This document shows positions 39,925 to 50,164 of a stretch of DNA of 64,000 nt, piece after piece. This DNA comes from Oscillospiraceae bacterium (GTDB lineage: Bacteria; Bacillota; Clostridia; Oscillospirales; Ruminococcaceae). Where the stretch lies: contig WRKM01000019.1 of assembly GCA_009778065.1 (NCBI GenBank), positions 1 through 64,000 on the forward strand, given 5' to 3'. The notes under the pieces are model-generated. The model did no database searches. It saw only the letters and a list, made by a program, of their open reading frames with translations, and was not told the DNA's origin. The number at the start of each line of letters is the position of its first letter. The stretch's first letter is position 1. A program made the position numbers and the translations under genes.

Positions 39925-42900
39925 TCTCCCCAAGCTCAAACGAGTAAATCCATTTTTCTTTCACCCTGTCCCCCGTCATTTCTTCTATCGCCCGTGCGTA
40001 AATTTCAAGCTGTTTGCCGTATTGTTCGTTTAGCTTTTCGCGTGTTTGGTTTTTGTTTGTTTTATAATCCACGAGTATAATACCACCCTCCTCGTAAAAA
40101 AACATATCCGCGATTCCTTGTACAAACGGGCGTTCTTCAAACCTTTTGTCATACTCGGCGGGGTAGCCGAGTTCTGACAGACTGATTTCAATACAGAGTT
40201 TAAATTCTTTATGTATTCTAAGACTCGCAGCCGCCCGCCTTCCGAGCCGACAGCCGAAAAACGCCTTAATTTTTTCCGGCTCAATTGCCGCAAATTCATC
40301 CGCCGTCAGGCGGTTTTTATGTGCGTTTATCTGCCCTAAAATGTCGCTATCCTTAAAATCAATCAGCTCCATCATTTTATGATAGGCGTCTCCGCGTTTC
40401 TTGCCCGTCAGTTTTCTGTTTTCCATGAACGATGCCCCCCGCGGGAAAATTGTAGGTTCATCATTTATTCTCTCTTCAATCTCATCATTAATTTTAAATA
40501 GTATATCATGACTTTCGAGATTTTTTACCCCTATTTGAGTTGCGGTGACTCGTCTCGGTATTGCCGTAAGCGGCTCGCGCAAATAAGGCTTTCCGATAGC
40601 TTCTTTAATATCGGCTGCGTCTTTAAGACTGCATGACGTATCGCTCCCGGCGCGTAGAGAATCTTTCCGTATTTTTTCATTTTCAACATTCTCGGTGTCG
40701 CTACGCTCTGCGGTTTGTGTAAAATTCTCTATTATCTCTCTTTTTATATTAGTTTTGAGTAACCAATTCAGGTATGAGTCGGTTGTTGTTTTTTCGTTAC
40801 GGCGGACGGCGGTTAAAATCAACTTGTCTCTCGCTCTCGTACACGCAACATAAAGTTTTCTCATTTCCTCGCTGACGGCGGCGTTTTTATTTTCTTCTCG
40901 CGCTTTTTTGTGGAGCAGTGTGTCGTATCTTGTCATTGTTTCGGGGATAATATGTCTGATTGCAAAACCTATTCTGTCACTGAAAATAATATCGGCGTAG
41001 TTTTCACGCAGATTAAACCTTGTGTTCGTCCGCGCCACAAAACATACAGGAAACTCTAAACCCTTAGAGGCATGAATGGTCATAAGTTTTACCCCGCCCT
41101 GTCCGCTCTCGCCCGAATATCGCGCCTCTTCAAGTATTATACCGCCGTCCGTTTGCCCGGAAACCACCCCGACAAGCCCCGAAAGCGTGTCCTTTGTGAG
41201 CCTTTTCAGGCTCTCGGAATAATGAAGTAAAAGCCTGATATTTGTCATGGTTTTTTCGGGGTTTGCACTCGCGGCGGAGAGCGGGTTAAAGCCGCCCTCG
41301 TCATAAATTAACCGTATAAGTCTGCTCGCTCCGTTATTTTTTGAATACGCCGACCACCTGCGCCAATCATCAAGAAATTCACCTGCCTTTATACTATTCC
41401 CGCGAGCTGACAGGTTTTCAAACAGTGTTTTATTAACATCTTCTTTTCTGATACACGCTATGTCGTTCGCCGTAAAATTATAAAGCGGCGACATTAAAAC
41501 CTGCAAAAGCTCCATTGACTCAAACGGACGCTCTATAACGGTTAAAAGCGCGAGAAGCGTCTTAATTTCCGGAACTTCCGAATAATCACCGCTCTTCTGT
41601 TTATCGTAGGGTATTCCGCGTTCTTCAAATGCCGTCGAAAACTCTTCCTCTACTGTCGAAAGACCGCTGACTAAAACGGCAAAATCGCTGTAATTACAAG
41701 GGCGGATACTTTTATCTTTTTCAGTGACCTTAAAGCCGCTTTTGACCATTTGTTCTATCCTGTCGGCTATATAATCTGCTTCCGCTTTTTTTTCGTCTAC
41801 CCTCTCTTTTTCATCCGTTTTGCCCGTTTCAATAATTACAAGCTCGGCTTTATACATATCACCGCCGCTTATATCTGTACCGAACACTAACTTTGAACCA
41901 TCGTCATAATCTACGCCGCCCGATTCTTTAGTCATAACAGTTTGGAAAATATCATTTACTGCATCTGTTACTTCTTTGGATGAACGGTAATTCTTATTAA
42001 GCGTAAGTGTATTAAAGCCTTCGTCAGCGGTGACGCGGACGAAAACCCGTTGGTCGGCATTTCTGAAACGGTAAATAGACTGCTTCACATCACCTACAAA
42101 AAAGAGGTTTTTTCCGTTTTTGCTTAGACCCTTAAAAATCTCATACTGCACTGCGTTGCTGTCTTGGAACTCGTCCACTATTATCTCATGGAAGTTGTTT
42201 CTTATGGTTTGAGCAAGCTCTTCATTTTGTAAAAGCTCAAGAACATAATGCTCTGCGTCCGAAAAATCTACACAGTCAACCTCTTTTTTAAGCTCGCGGA
42301 ATTTATTATTATAAACCTCGAAAAGCCGCCCCAATGCCTTTACTTGTCCCGCCTGTTTGCTTATAATATAATCAAAATCCAAAACAAGCCCTGCATTAAT
42401 TATCATATCTTTAAAAATGGGAACATATGCGTCTCGACGTTTTTTGATTTGCTCCTTTAGGGCTTTATTATCGCCTGAAGGATTTCCGTAATTGGAATTA
42501 CCGTAATCGTACAGCCCTTTTTCCCCTTTTGATAAATCGGCGGCTATCCAACTTTCGGCAAAGGCTCTGTCTTGCTCTGTTCTTTCGCGCATGGCTTCGC
42601 TGTAGGACAGCCCCCTACATTCGTCAATGTATTCAAGGCAACGTAAACCGTCGTTCTTGATTTTCTTTTTTGTTGTATCGAGTAAATCACAGAATCCGTT
42701 ATTTTCATAGAGTAATATTTTTTCGGCGAGCCATTTTTCGGGAAACGGTTGTTTTATATATTCCTTATGAAGCTCTAAAATTGCCTTACCGAGCTTTGAA
42801 TCGCCCGCTTCTCCCGTCATATTGCGTAGGGCGGCTTTTTCATTCTTATTGAAAACATCTGTGTCGTATATTGAATTTAATGCGTATTCAAGAGTACGGC

Positions 42901-43348
42901 GCGAATACCATTCGCTTTCTTTTTCCTCGCAGATTTTGAAATCAGGTTTTAGATTTAGCTCCTCGGCGTTTTCTCGCAGCAGCTGTATACAAAATGAACT
43001 TATAGTACAAATGTTTGCGTTTTCGAGATTAATCAGCTGTTCGTTTAACCATGATAAATCTCCTTCGCCTTTTTTATTTATAATCTCGGACTCTTTTATT
43101 ATTTTACCTATTGCGTCTTCGAGCCTCGACTTTAACTCCCCCGCCGCATCGTTTGTAAAAGTAACGGCTACGATTTTATCGGCGGGAACTCTCGGATTTT
43201 CGCTTATCAGCATACGGGTAATACGCTCGACTAACATAGCGGTTTTTCCGCTTCCCGCCGCCGCAGAGACTATTGCCGAGCCGTCTTTTTCCGTTGTATG
43301 ACCGATTGCTTTTTCTTGCTCATCGCTCCATTTAAATACACTGTTCAT
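39914..43348 (-). CDS. addA: ATP-dependent helicase/nuclease subunit A
   Basis: Walker A VSAAAGSGKTAMLVERI, VDEFQDSNAVQYEIF, VTFTNDAAGELKSRL, VDYKTNKN nuclease motif. Confidence 0.96.
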   Translation of the reverse strand: MNSVFKWSDEQEKAIGHTTEKDGSAIVSAAAGSGKTAMLVERITRMLISENPRVPADKIVAVTFTNDAAGELKSRLEDAIGKIIKESEIINKKGEGDLSWLNEQLINLENANICTISSFCIQLLRENAEELNLKPDFKICEEKESEWYSRRTLEYALNSIYDTDVFNKNEKAALRNMTGEAGDSKLGKAILELHKEYIKQPFPEKWLAEKILLYENNGFCDLLDTTKKKIKNDGLRCLEYIDECRGLSYSEAMRERTEQDRAFAESWIAADLSKGEKGLYDYGNSNYGNPSGDNKALKEQIKKRRDAYVPIFKDMIINAGLVLDFDYIISKQAGQVKALGRLFEVYNNKFRELKKEVDCVDFSDAEHYVLELLQNEELAQTIRNNFHEIIVDEFQDSNAVQYEIFKGLSKNGKNLFFVGDVKQSIYRFRNADQRVFVRVTADEGFNTLTLNKNYRSSKEVTDAVNDIFQTVMTKESGGVDYDDGSKLVFGTDISGGDMYKAELVIIETGKTDEKERVDEKKAEADYIADRIEQMVKSGFKVTEKDKSIRPCNYSDFAVLVSGLSTVEEEFSTAFEERGIPYDKQKSGDYSEVPEIKTLLALLTVIERPFESMELLQVLMSPLYNFTANDIACIRKEDVNKTLFENLSARGNSIKAGEFLDDWRRWSAYSKNNGASRLIRLIYDEGGFNPLSAASANPEKTMTNIRLLLHYSESLKRLTKDTLSGLVGVVSGQTDGGIILEEARYSGESGQGGVKLMTIHASKGLEFPVCFVARTNTRFNLRENYADIIFSDRIGFAIRHIIPETMTRYDTLLHKKAREENKNAAVSEEMRKLYVACTRARDKLILTAVRRNEKTTTDSYLNWLLKTNIKREIIENFTQTAERSDTENVENEKIRKDSLRAGSDTSCSLKDAADIKEAIGKPYLREPLTAIPRRVTATQIGVKNLESHDILFKINDEIEERINDEPTIFPRGASFMENRKLTGKKRGDAYHKMMELIDFKDSDILGQINAHKNRLTADEFAAIEPEKIKAFFGCRLGRRAAASLRIHKEFKLCIEISLSELGYPAEYDKRFEERPFVQGIADMFFYEEGGIILVDYKTNKNQTREKLNEQYGKQLEIYARAIEEMTGDRVKEKWIYSFELGEIML

Positions 43349-46300
43349 TTTATTTTTATTTCCTCATATTTCCCCGCATTGTTACAAATGCCTTTATAGT
43401 CACAATACTCGCAGGGCGAGCTTCCCGAATATGTGGGTACGGCACGCATATCGCCCTCGTAAAGAGCGTTTAATCTTGTTTTTAACTGCTCTGCCGTTTT
43501 ACGGAAAAGGTTTGAAAATTCGTCATCTTCTAAGTTTATGAGTTTAATAAACTCTTTCCTTGATGCGGTTCTTTGCTTGAATTTCTTATTAATTTCTTCT
43601 ATATCGGGGCTTGGCGTACCGAATCCAAGCCCTGTGGTTTTTTGCGTTTCGAGCCTGTTTTGATATAAGTCTGCGGTATTTCCCGTGCCAACCGACGCGC
43701 CGTAAGGTCTGCAACTCTCGCTCAATCTTCCGCCGTTCACCAAACGATAAAATGCTCCCGCCGGTTTAAAGCGGGCATCCGAATCTACAGCGGCGAACAA
43801 ATAAATCAGCGCCTGCATATTTAAACCATACTCTATCTCTGAAGGATTAAATTCTTTTGAGCCTGTTTTGTAATCTATTACCCTAATGTAACGGGATTCT
43901 CCGTTTTGCAGAATGTCTATTCTGTCTGTTTTGCCTTTTATCAGAATATCGCCGTGCATAAACTCAAACTTTTTTTCAATTTCAAAGGGTCTGAAATCCG
44001 ACGATTCCATATCCTCGCGCATTTGTTTAAGTACCTCGGCGATTCCTGTTGCGTGAGCGAACAAAATCTCTTGTTTTCGTGCCGAACGCGCCAACCCGTG
44101 AAATTCATTTTCCTCAAATTCGGTTATGTAACGCTCCGTAATTTTCAAAAACTCATCGGAATCTGCATTAATAAAACTCTCATAATTATCATTTTTTCCG
44201 CCCCATTCTTCAAGCGTTTTTTCAAGTACAAAATGGGTCGCACTTCCGCGTGTTAAGGCGTCAGGCTCAGTGTTATTTTTTATTCTCCTTGTTCCAATCT
44301 TTAGCCCCTGCTCGCAAAAATACTTGAATAAACAGGTGTTAAGCGTTTCGATTCGGCTTGGCGAGATGCTTTCCCGCTCCAACAACGCTCTTGCATCAGT
44401 ACTGTCGATTCTATGTAAATAACCCCGATTTTCAATATTCTTATAAGTGAAAAGCCGTAAATGTTCTTTCGGCTCTATTTCGGAAAGTGCGTTGACGAGG
44501 GCGGCTTCAGCGGGCTTCACCGCCGTAAGGAACTTCAGCGCGTTTTTATGACTTGCCCAAAAAGACAGGGGTAGGGCTTTAGCGTCTTTATGCTTATCTT
44601 TTAAAATCGGCTCAGATATTAACGCTGACGCCCGCTTTTCTTTCCATGTCAGGTCGCGGAGCGGGGCGGTTATATAGAGCTTTTCAGTCGGCAGGCTCAT
44701 CGCTCTGTTTATTAAAAACCTTTCGCGATAATAACGGTCGGCGCGGTTTTCTTCTATGAATATTCCCGCCTCGTGCATTTGCTCGACTTCGGACTCGGTA
44801 AACTGCACGCCCGAAAAGGTACTGCTCGGAAATTCCCCGCGGTTTACCCCCATCAGGAACACAACCTTAACGTTGCCTGTCCGTGTGCGGCGCAGGTCGC
44901 CGACAATAACGCAGTCAAGTACCTGCGGCGGTTTTGCTGTCAGAGTTTTTTCAAATACCGAACACAACACAGCTTTATAATCAGAAACCGATATTTTTTG
45001 ATTCTCAAGTGCGCCGTACATGGATTCAAAAACGCCGATAATTTTTTCCCAAAGACCGCGATACTCATCATCGAGGCTCACGCCCGCTCTTCTGCCCTTG
45101 TATACAATATCGGCTACCGTTCTGCCAAACTCCATATCATTTAGAATAAAAGCCGTAAGTTCTTTTGTTATTACATCGCCTGTAGTATCTTTTATCTTAT
45201 TGGCTAAAGCCGCAAGCTTGTCTGTTATTTCGGCGCGGATTCTCTCCGCTTTTTCAGTGTTTTTTTCTTCGATAACCCCGGCGGGAAAAGTCCTATACCA
45301 GTCCTCATATCCGAGCTTCCATTCTCTTGCCGTTTGGGTGAGCAGTTGTATCTGCTTCTTTGACAGACGTTGGGTTCTGCGGTTATATCGGATATAATCA
45401 TGGGTTCTTTTTCCGCTGATTTTCCGTTGTCCTACGACCTTTATATCACGAATCGGAACAATGTCCGCCGATACACGTAAAAATCCGCTTTCTATTAACC
45501 CCTCTATAGCAGAAGCAGAATTATCCGCCGCCGCTTCGGCTGTTATCCCGCTCTCTATCACCTCCAACACGGTTATAATAAACCTCACCATAGGCTTTTC
45601 AATAACCGATACAGGAATATCGGAAAAAAGTTTTATTCCGTAAGCTGAAAACGCACTCTCAAGAACCCCCATAGATGGCGGATTTAATACGGCTATTTCG
45701 CTTTGACTGTAATTCTGTGTTGTGATTAGTTCGCGGATTTTCGCCGCAACAAAGTTACTCTCGGTATAAATATCTGAAAGTTTATAAACCTCGGTGTTGT
45801 GCCGGGGATTACGTTCGGGAATATAAGGTTCGGGAATCCCCGCCGTAAATCCTGTTTTATTATCTTCGGCTATTTTTTTCAACTTTTCCGCTAACCTTGA
45901 AGTAATGATATAACGGGCGTCTGTTGTCCCCATTCTGTCACCCGTCAGTGTCACGGTCAAACCTGCCGCTTGGATTGCCGCGGCTTCAAGCAATAACATC
46001 TGACCGCCTGTGAAACCGTCAAACCCGTCAACAAATATATGTTTACCCGCAAAGTATCTTGTTTTAAACGCGAGGGCGGCGGCGAGCCTTATTTCGTCCT
46101 GTCTGTCGCAGTGGTTCTCGCTCACGGCGCGGATGTACTCGCCGTAAATCAATGCGGCGTCGCTTATTTTAGATTTTAGGCGCGGATTTTTAATCGCTTG
46201 TACCGCCTCTGAAAGTTGTTCGGGGGAAATCCCCTCCCGCCCGAAAGCAGCGACAACATTTAACATACGTGCGGCAAAAGCGGGAGACGCCGCGCCGCCT

Positions 46301-46647
46301 TCTCTTGACGTTTGCCTGTAAAAGGCGAGCTTGTCCCGTAATTCGCGGACAGTTTTAAGCATTAATATTTCACGTACCGCATCTTCCGCGTATGGTTTAT
46401 CTGTCTTATTATCCGCAAGTATTTTCGCGCCGAGCTTTGTAAACGAAAGTATCTCGGTATTACAGAACATCCTCGCTCCGAGCTTCTTATAAATCATTCG
46501 TTCGGTTTCAAAATGGCTTTGCTCAGGGACTATTAAGATGGGTAAGCCGGACGCACCGAAGCTCAAACCGTCATTACATGCCTTGATTTGTTCTGTTATA
46601 TATGTAGTTTTACCCGTTCCGGGCGGAGACATGATGATATTAAGCAT
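43345..46647 (-). CDS. addB: ATP-dependent helicase/nuclease subunit B
   Basis: MSPPGTGKTTYITEQI; IDYKTG nuclease motif; C-terminal CEYCDYKGIC Fe-S cysteines; overlaps addA by ATGA. Confidence 0.94.
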   Translation of the reverse strand: MLNIIMSPPGTGKTTYITEQIKACNDGLSFGASGLPILIVPEQSHFETERMIYKKLGARMFCNTEILSFTKLGAKILADNKTDKPYAEDAVREILMLKTVRELRDKLAFYRQTSREGGAASPAFAARMLNVVAAFGREGISPEQLSEAVQAIKNPRLKSKISDAALIYGEYIRAVSENHCDRQDEIRLAAALAFKTRYFAGKHIFVDGFDGFTGGQMLLLEAAAIQAAGLTVTLTGDRMGTTDARYIITSRLAEKLKKIAEDNKTGFTAGIPEPYIPERNPRHNTEVYKLSDIYTESNFVAAKIRELITTQNYSQSEIAVLNPPSMGVLESAFSAYGIKLFSDIPVSVIEKPMVRFIITVLEVIESGITAEAAADNSASAIEGLIESGFLRVSADIVPIRDIKVVGQRKISGKRTHDYIRYNRRTQRLSKKQIQLLTQTAREWKLGYEDWYRTFPAGVIEEKNTEKAERIRAEITDKLAALANKIKDTTGDVITKELTAFILNDMEFGRTVADIVYKGRRAGVSLDDEYRGLWEKIIGVFESMYGALENQKISVSDYKAVLCSVFEKTLTAKPPQVLDCVIVGDLRRTRTGNVKVVFLMGVNRGEFPSSTFSGVQFTESEVEQMHEAGIFIEENRADRYYRERFLINRAMSLPTEKLYITAPLRDLTWKEKRASALISEPILKDKHKDAKALPLSFWASHKNALKFLTAVKPAEAALVNALSEIEPKEHLRLFTYKNIENRGYLHRIDSTDARALLERESISPSRIETLNTCLFKYFCEQGLKIGTRRIKNNTEPDALTRGSATHFVLEKTLEEWGGKNDNYESFINADSDEFLKITERYITEFEENEFHGLARSARKQEILFAHATGIAEVLKQMREDMESSDFRPFEIEKKFEFMHGDILIKGKTDRIDILQNGESRYIRVIDYKTGSKEFNPSEIEYGLNMQALIYLFAAVDSDARFKPAGAFYRLVNGGRLSESCRPYGASVGTGNTADLYQNRLETQKTTGLGFGTPSPDIEEINKKFKQRTASRKEFIKLINLEDDEFSNLFRKTAEQLKTRLNALYEGDMRAVPTYSGSSPCEYCDYKGICNNAGKYEEIKIK

Positions 46648-46693
46648 GCTTAAAAACTTCCTTTTCGAGGGGTGATGTTATTAGTTGTGACTA

Positions 46694-48064
46694 TTATTCT
46701 TTTATTTGGTCTTGAGGTATTAAAGCATAATCATAAAAAACTTCCGAACAATTATCCCAAACAAGCTCTTTCTTTAAAATATTATCCATGTCAGCAAAAG
46801 TTGCTTTATATATCTTAGAAATTCTATAATACTTATTTTCATCTCTCCTGAAATGATGATTTTCTTCAATTAATTTATAGCGTTCCGGAAATTCTTTTTC
46901 GCTTCTTAACTCTGCATACGAGGTTTCATCTTCGCACCATAACAGTAATTGAAAACATTGCGCAGTATTGTTTTTAAATCTGAAATCAATATTGTTATAA
47001 TCTATCGCTGTCCCTGCACTGTAGGGGATGCGTTCTCCCTCATCGGGAGCCAGAGCATCGGAATGATTGTGGACTTCAATTATATCTAAAGGGCTATGTA
47101 AAACTAAAAGATGAATAGTGTTCGCCAAATTACAAAGACCTCCGCCTATTCCGTATGTTAAATTTCCTCTAAGTAATACACGACCATCTAAATATCCTTT
47201 TTTTCTCGTTATTTTTCCTACTGTATTCCAAAAAGAAAACACCTCGCCCGGACGAATTATTATTCCGGTAATTTTGCTGCCTGCAATTTCTATATTCACC
47301 GCCTTGTTTTTCTGATGCTCTAAATTAATTCCCTTGCCTCTTTTTATCATATGAGAGCTATGAGCAGAAATAATTACGGGCAATTTTTCGTTTGATATTA
47401 TTTTAGCATAATTCTCTTTTCTAAATAGATTTTTTAAGTGACGCTTGCAAATTTCTTTCCGCAAAGAAATCGCATAACAAGTAGGATTAATATCACAAAA
47501 AAGCTTTCTTTTTCTCTGCGGAATCTTAAACCTCTCTTTTTTATAAATATCACCTATCCTGTTATGATAACGCTTATTAAATTTGTAGAGTTTTAAAATG
47601 ACGTTTTCAATATTTCTTCTTATTCCTATTTTCTTCTCATTTTCATAACGCATATACTCAACTAAAATACTAACTATTCCGCTTTTATTAGCACCATAAA
47701 TATCTCTGAGGATTTGGTCGCCTATGACTGTCACTTCTTCCTTTTTTATGTTCAACATTTCGACCGCTTTTAAACAATTTACTACGCTTGGTTTATTAGC
47801 ATCATGTATGTATAGTGTGTTAATTCTTTTTGCAAACCTTTTAATTCGAGTTTCGCCACCGTCGGATAAAAGAATAGTTTTTAACCCTATACCGTGTATG
47901 GTTTGAAATAGTTTTTCTACTTCCTTTGTGCAATCTTCACCATGATGTACTAATGTATTGTCTATATCGAAAATAATCCCTCTATATCCCATATTATATA
48001 GTTTCTCATAATCAATGCAAAAGACATTTTTTATATACTCATGGGGATAAAACATTTTAAACAT
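46694..48064 (-). CDS. HAD phosphatase (YqeG-like) fused to VanW domain
   Basis: N-terminal GIIFDIDNTLVHHG...LLSDGGETRI...VIGDQILRDIYGANKSG; C-terminal RPGEVFSFWNTVGKITRKKGYLDGRVLLRGNLTYGIGGGLCNLANTIHLLVLHSPLDIIEVHNHSDAL. Confidence 0.85.
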   Translation of the reverse strand: MFKMFYPHEYIKNVFCIDYEKLYNMGYRGIIFDIDNTLVHHGEDCTKEVEKLFQTIHGIGLKTILLSDGGETRIKRFAKRINTLYIHDANKPSVVNCLKAVEMLNIKKEEVTVIGDQILRDIYGANKSGIVSILVEYMRYENEKKIGIRRNIENVILKLYKFNKRYHNRIGDIYKKERFKIPQRKRKLFCDINPTCYAISLRKEICKRHLKNLFRKENYAKIISNEKLPVIISAHSSHMIKRGKGINLEHQKNKAVNIEIAGSKITGIIIRPGEVFSFWNTVGKITRKKGYLDGRVLLRGNLTYGIGGGLCNLANTIHLLVLHSPLDIIEVHNHSDALAPDEGERIPYSAGTAIDYNNIDFRFKNNTAQCFQLLLWCEDETSYAELRSEKEFPERYKLIEENHHFRRDENKYYRISKIYKATFADMDNILKKELVWDNCSEVFYDYALIPQDQIKE

Positions 48065-48085
48065 ATTATTATTTCCTTAATTAGT

Positions 48086-48793
48086 TTACACCGCTTGATT
48101 CGCACGGTATATATCGGTATATCCACAAACTTTATTAATCTGCTCCTCGTGCGTTTTACCGAATTTGTTTTCAAAGAAAGCTCCGCCGATAGTAAATGCC
48201 CATGGCAGATTTTTATTAATTTCATCTAACTTTTCATAACTGTCTATATCACCCGCAAGGCAAACAGGGGCGTGTACTTGCGATAAAAATTTCCTGTTAA
48301 GCTCTGCCGCATCTCCTAAATATCTGTACCCTAACAAATCAAAGCCATAAACACCTTTTTCAAGGTATTTATTGGCTTCTTTTATTATTTCCTCAATATC
48401 ACCTTGTAAAATAGATGGGCGGTTTTCAACTTTCCCCACAAACGGCATATACTTTAAATTATTTTTTTTGCAAAACTCATTAACAGAATCGAAAAATATT
48501 GTACCCATAAGAATATCGCATTTACATTCCAATGCCATTTCAGCACCTTGTAAACACTCATTCTCTGTATACGCCGCCACCTCCAAAACGGTTGTTTTAC
48601 CGTGTTTTTTAATATAAGCGTATAAATACTTCATTCTTTTTAAAGAAAGCCCTTTTTCTTTGAGCCCATAGAATTTCGCTTTAGAATTTTTACATTGTTC
48701 AAAAATCTCAAATGCGTTTTCCACGGTGTAATCGTTATGTGTTAACATCACAATTAATGCGGCGTTATTATTTTTATAATTTGTCTCAAACAT
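48086..48793 (-). CDS. hypothetical protein, possible (beta/alpha)8 barrel
   Basis: Alternating beta/alpha pattern with terminal GDIDSYEKLDEI...TIGGAFFENKFG resembling phosphate-binding barrel ends; family not identified. Confidence 0.5.
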   Translation of the reverse strand: MFETNYKNNNAALIVMLTHNDYTVENAFEIFEQCKNSKAKFYGLKEKGLSLKRMKYLYAYIKKHGKTTVLEVAAYTENECLQGAEMALECKCDILMGTIFFDSVNEFCKKNNLKYMPFVGKVENRPSILQGDIEEIIKEANKYLEKGVYGFDLLGYRYLGDAAELNRKFLSQVHAPVCLAGDIDSYEKLDEINKNLPWAFTIGGAFFENKFGKTHEEQINKVCGYTDIYRANQAV

Positions 48794-48818
48794 AGCATTT
48801 CACAGTCCTAATACAGTT

Positions 48819-49904
48819 CTAAAGATTGACCCAAAAAGCAGGGCGAATTCCGAGGTGAGGACTGGTGTACAAGGCGGGGTCGTAATAAAAAAAACCGTTA
48901 TAACCAACAATCCACACCACATATTCAGAATGTGTAGATGGTGAGCGTGACCACCAATAAGCTGTTTCGCCAACTTCACCTGTTTCCGATATTCTGTAAG
49001 CTATGCGTTCATAAATATTATCTTCAAAATATTTATGAACTTCGGATATACTTAATATAAATGCTATATCGCCGCTTCCCTGTTCGCCGGGTATTGTTAT
49101 TGCTTGCTGTTGGTTTGTAGACGAAGGCGTATGTATCCATTCTGTTGCTTGATTTTCGACACCATTTCCGCCGGGAGTGCCATCATCAAGTTGGAAGGCA
49201 TACGGCAACGCCTTAGCCCTAATTCCGGGTGACACGAAAGAATCATTATCAAACCATGTATTCAGCACATTCGCTATCTCTGCATTTTGAAAAGGTAAGT
49301 ATCCATCTTGGTCGTGATAACTCACACCCATATTGTGAACATGCTCGGTTATAATAAGTGCTTTATTATCTTCTACAGTCAACACCCTCCATTCAAAACC
49401 TGTACTATCAGTGAATGTTTCGCCAACGGTTTCCGGGATTATTACACCGCTTGGTATCGCACTGACCGAAGCAAATTCACCAACACCCATCTCATTAACG
49501 GCACGCACACGGAAATCATAGGTTGTATCGTTTTCAAGGTCGATAAAGATATGTCCGTTGTTTGACGAAGCCGATATATATACACCACCGCCATTACTCG
49601 AAACCTCATAACCGGAAATGTTCTCTCCGCCATCACTGTTCGGTGCCAACCATGTCAGCTCAACTTGTCTGTCCCCTGCTGTAGCGGTAAAATCCCTCGG
49701 AGCATCGGGTACGATAATCACATCTGTGCTTTCTTCCGTTATTGATTCCGGGTCGCTATTTACTTCGTTTGTAATAGATTCGGGTACCTCAAATATAATC
49801 GCTTGCTCGTCTCGACACCCCGAAAACAAAATAACTCCCGATAAAATAAAAAGAACAATTCTTTTCAAATTATGACCACACCTTTCATAAGTACAATTCA
49901 ACAT
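48819..49904 (-). CDS. lipoprotein with fibronectin type III domain and DUF6273-like domain
   Basis: Lipobox LFSGC; PDAPRDFTATAGDRQVELTWLAPNSDGGENISGYEV; C-terminal YWWSRSPSTHSEYVVWIVGYNGF...GIRPAFWVNL. Confidence 0.82.
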   Translation of the reverse strand: MLNCTYERCGHNLKRIVLFILSGVILFSGCRDEQAIIFEVPESITNEVNSDPESITEESTDVIIVPDAPRDFTATAGDRQVELTWLAPNSDGGENISGYEVSSNGGGVYISASSNNGHIFIDLENDTTYDFRVRAVNEMGVGEFASVSAIPSGVIIPETVGETFTDSTGFEWRVLTVEDNKALIITEHVHNMGVSYHDQDGYLPFQNAEIANVLNTWFDNDSFVSPGIRAKALPYAFQLDDGTPGGNGVENQATEWIHTPSSTNQQQAITIPGEQGSGDIAFILSISEVHKYFEDNIYERIAYRISETGEVGETAYWWSRSPSTHSEYVVWIVGYNGFFYYDPALYTSPHLGIRPAFWVNL

Positions 49905-49935
49905 GAAAATTCACATTTATTAGGGATATAATGCT

Positions 49936-49964
49936 ATTTTATCAGATTCTTCGGGGTATGTCAA
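49936..49964 (-). promoter_or_regulatory. promoter of FN3 lipoprotein gene
   Basis: Minus strand TTGACA - 17 nt - TAAAAT. Confidence 0.7.
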
Positions 49965-49972
49965 GGTTTTTT

Positions 49973-50013
49973 TATAGTAATTCGTCAAAAAATATATAGT
50001 AATTCGTCAAAAA
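49973..50013. repeat. 19-bp direct repeat, 22-bp period
   Basis: TATAGTAATTCGTCAAAAA at 49973-49991 and 49995-50013. Confidence 0.9.
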
Positions 50014-50097
50014 CACTTCGCCGATTTAGCAAGGCGATTGGCTAAAATATTTGAATGTCCCTATAACACAAGTTAAATAAAAACACAAGCAAACGGG

Positions 50098-50126
50098 TTG
50101 ATTTTTTACAAAGGCTCTGTTATACT
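50098..50126 (+). promoter_or_regulatory. promoter of kinase gene
   Basis: TTGATT - 17 nt - TATACT. Confidence 0.55.
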
Positions 50127-50164
50127 GAATAGAACAGAAAGAGAAAGACAGGTATAATTAAGGT

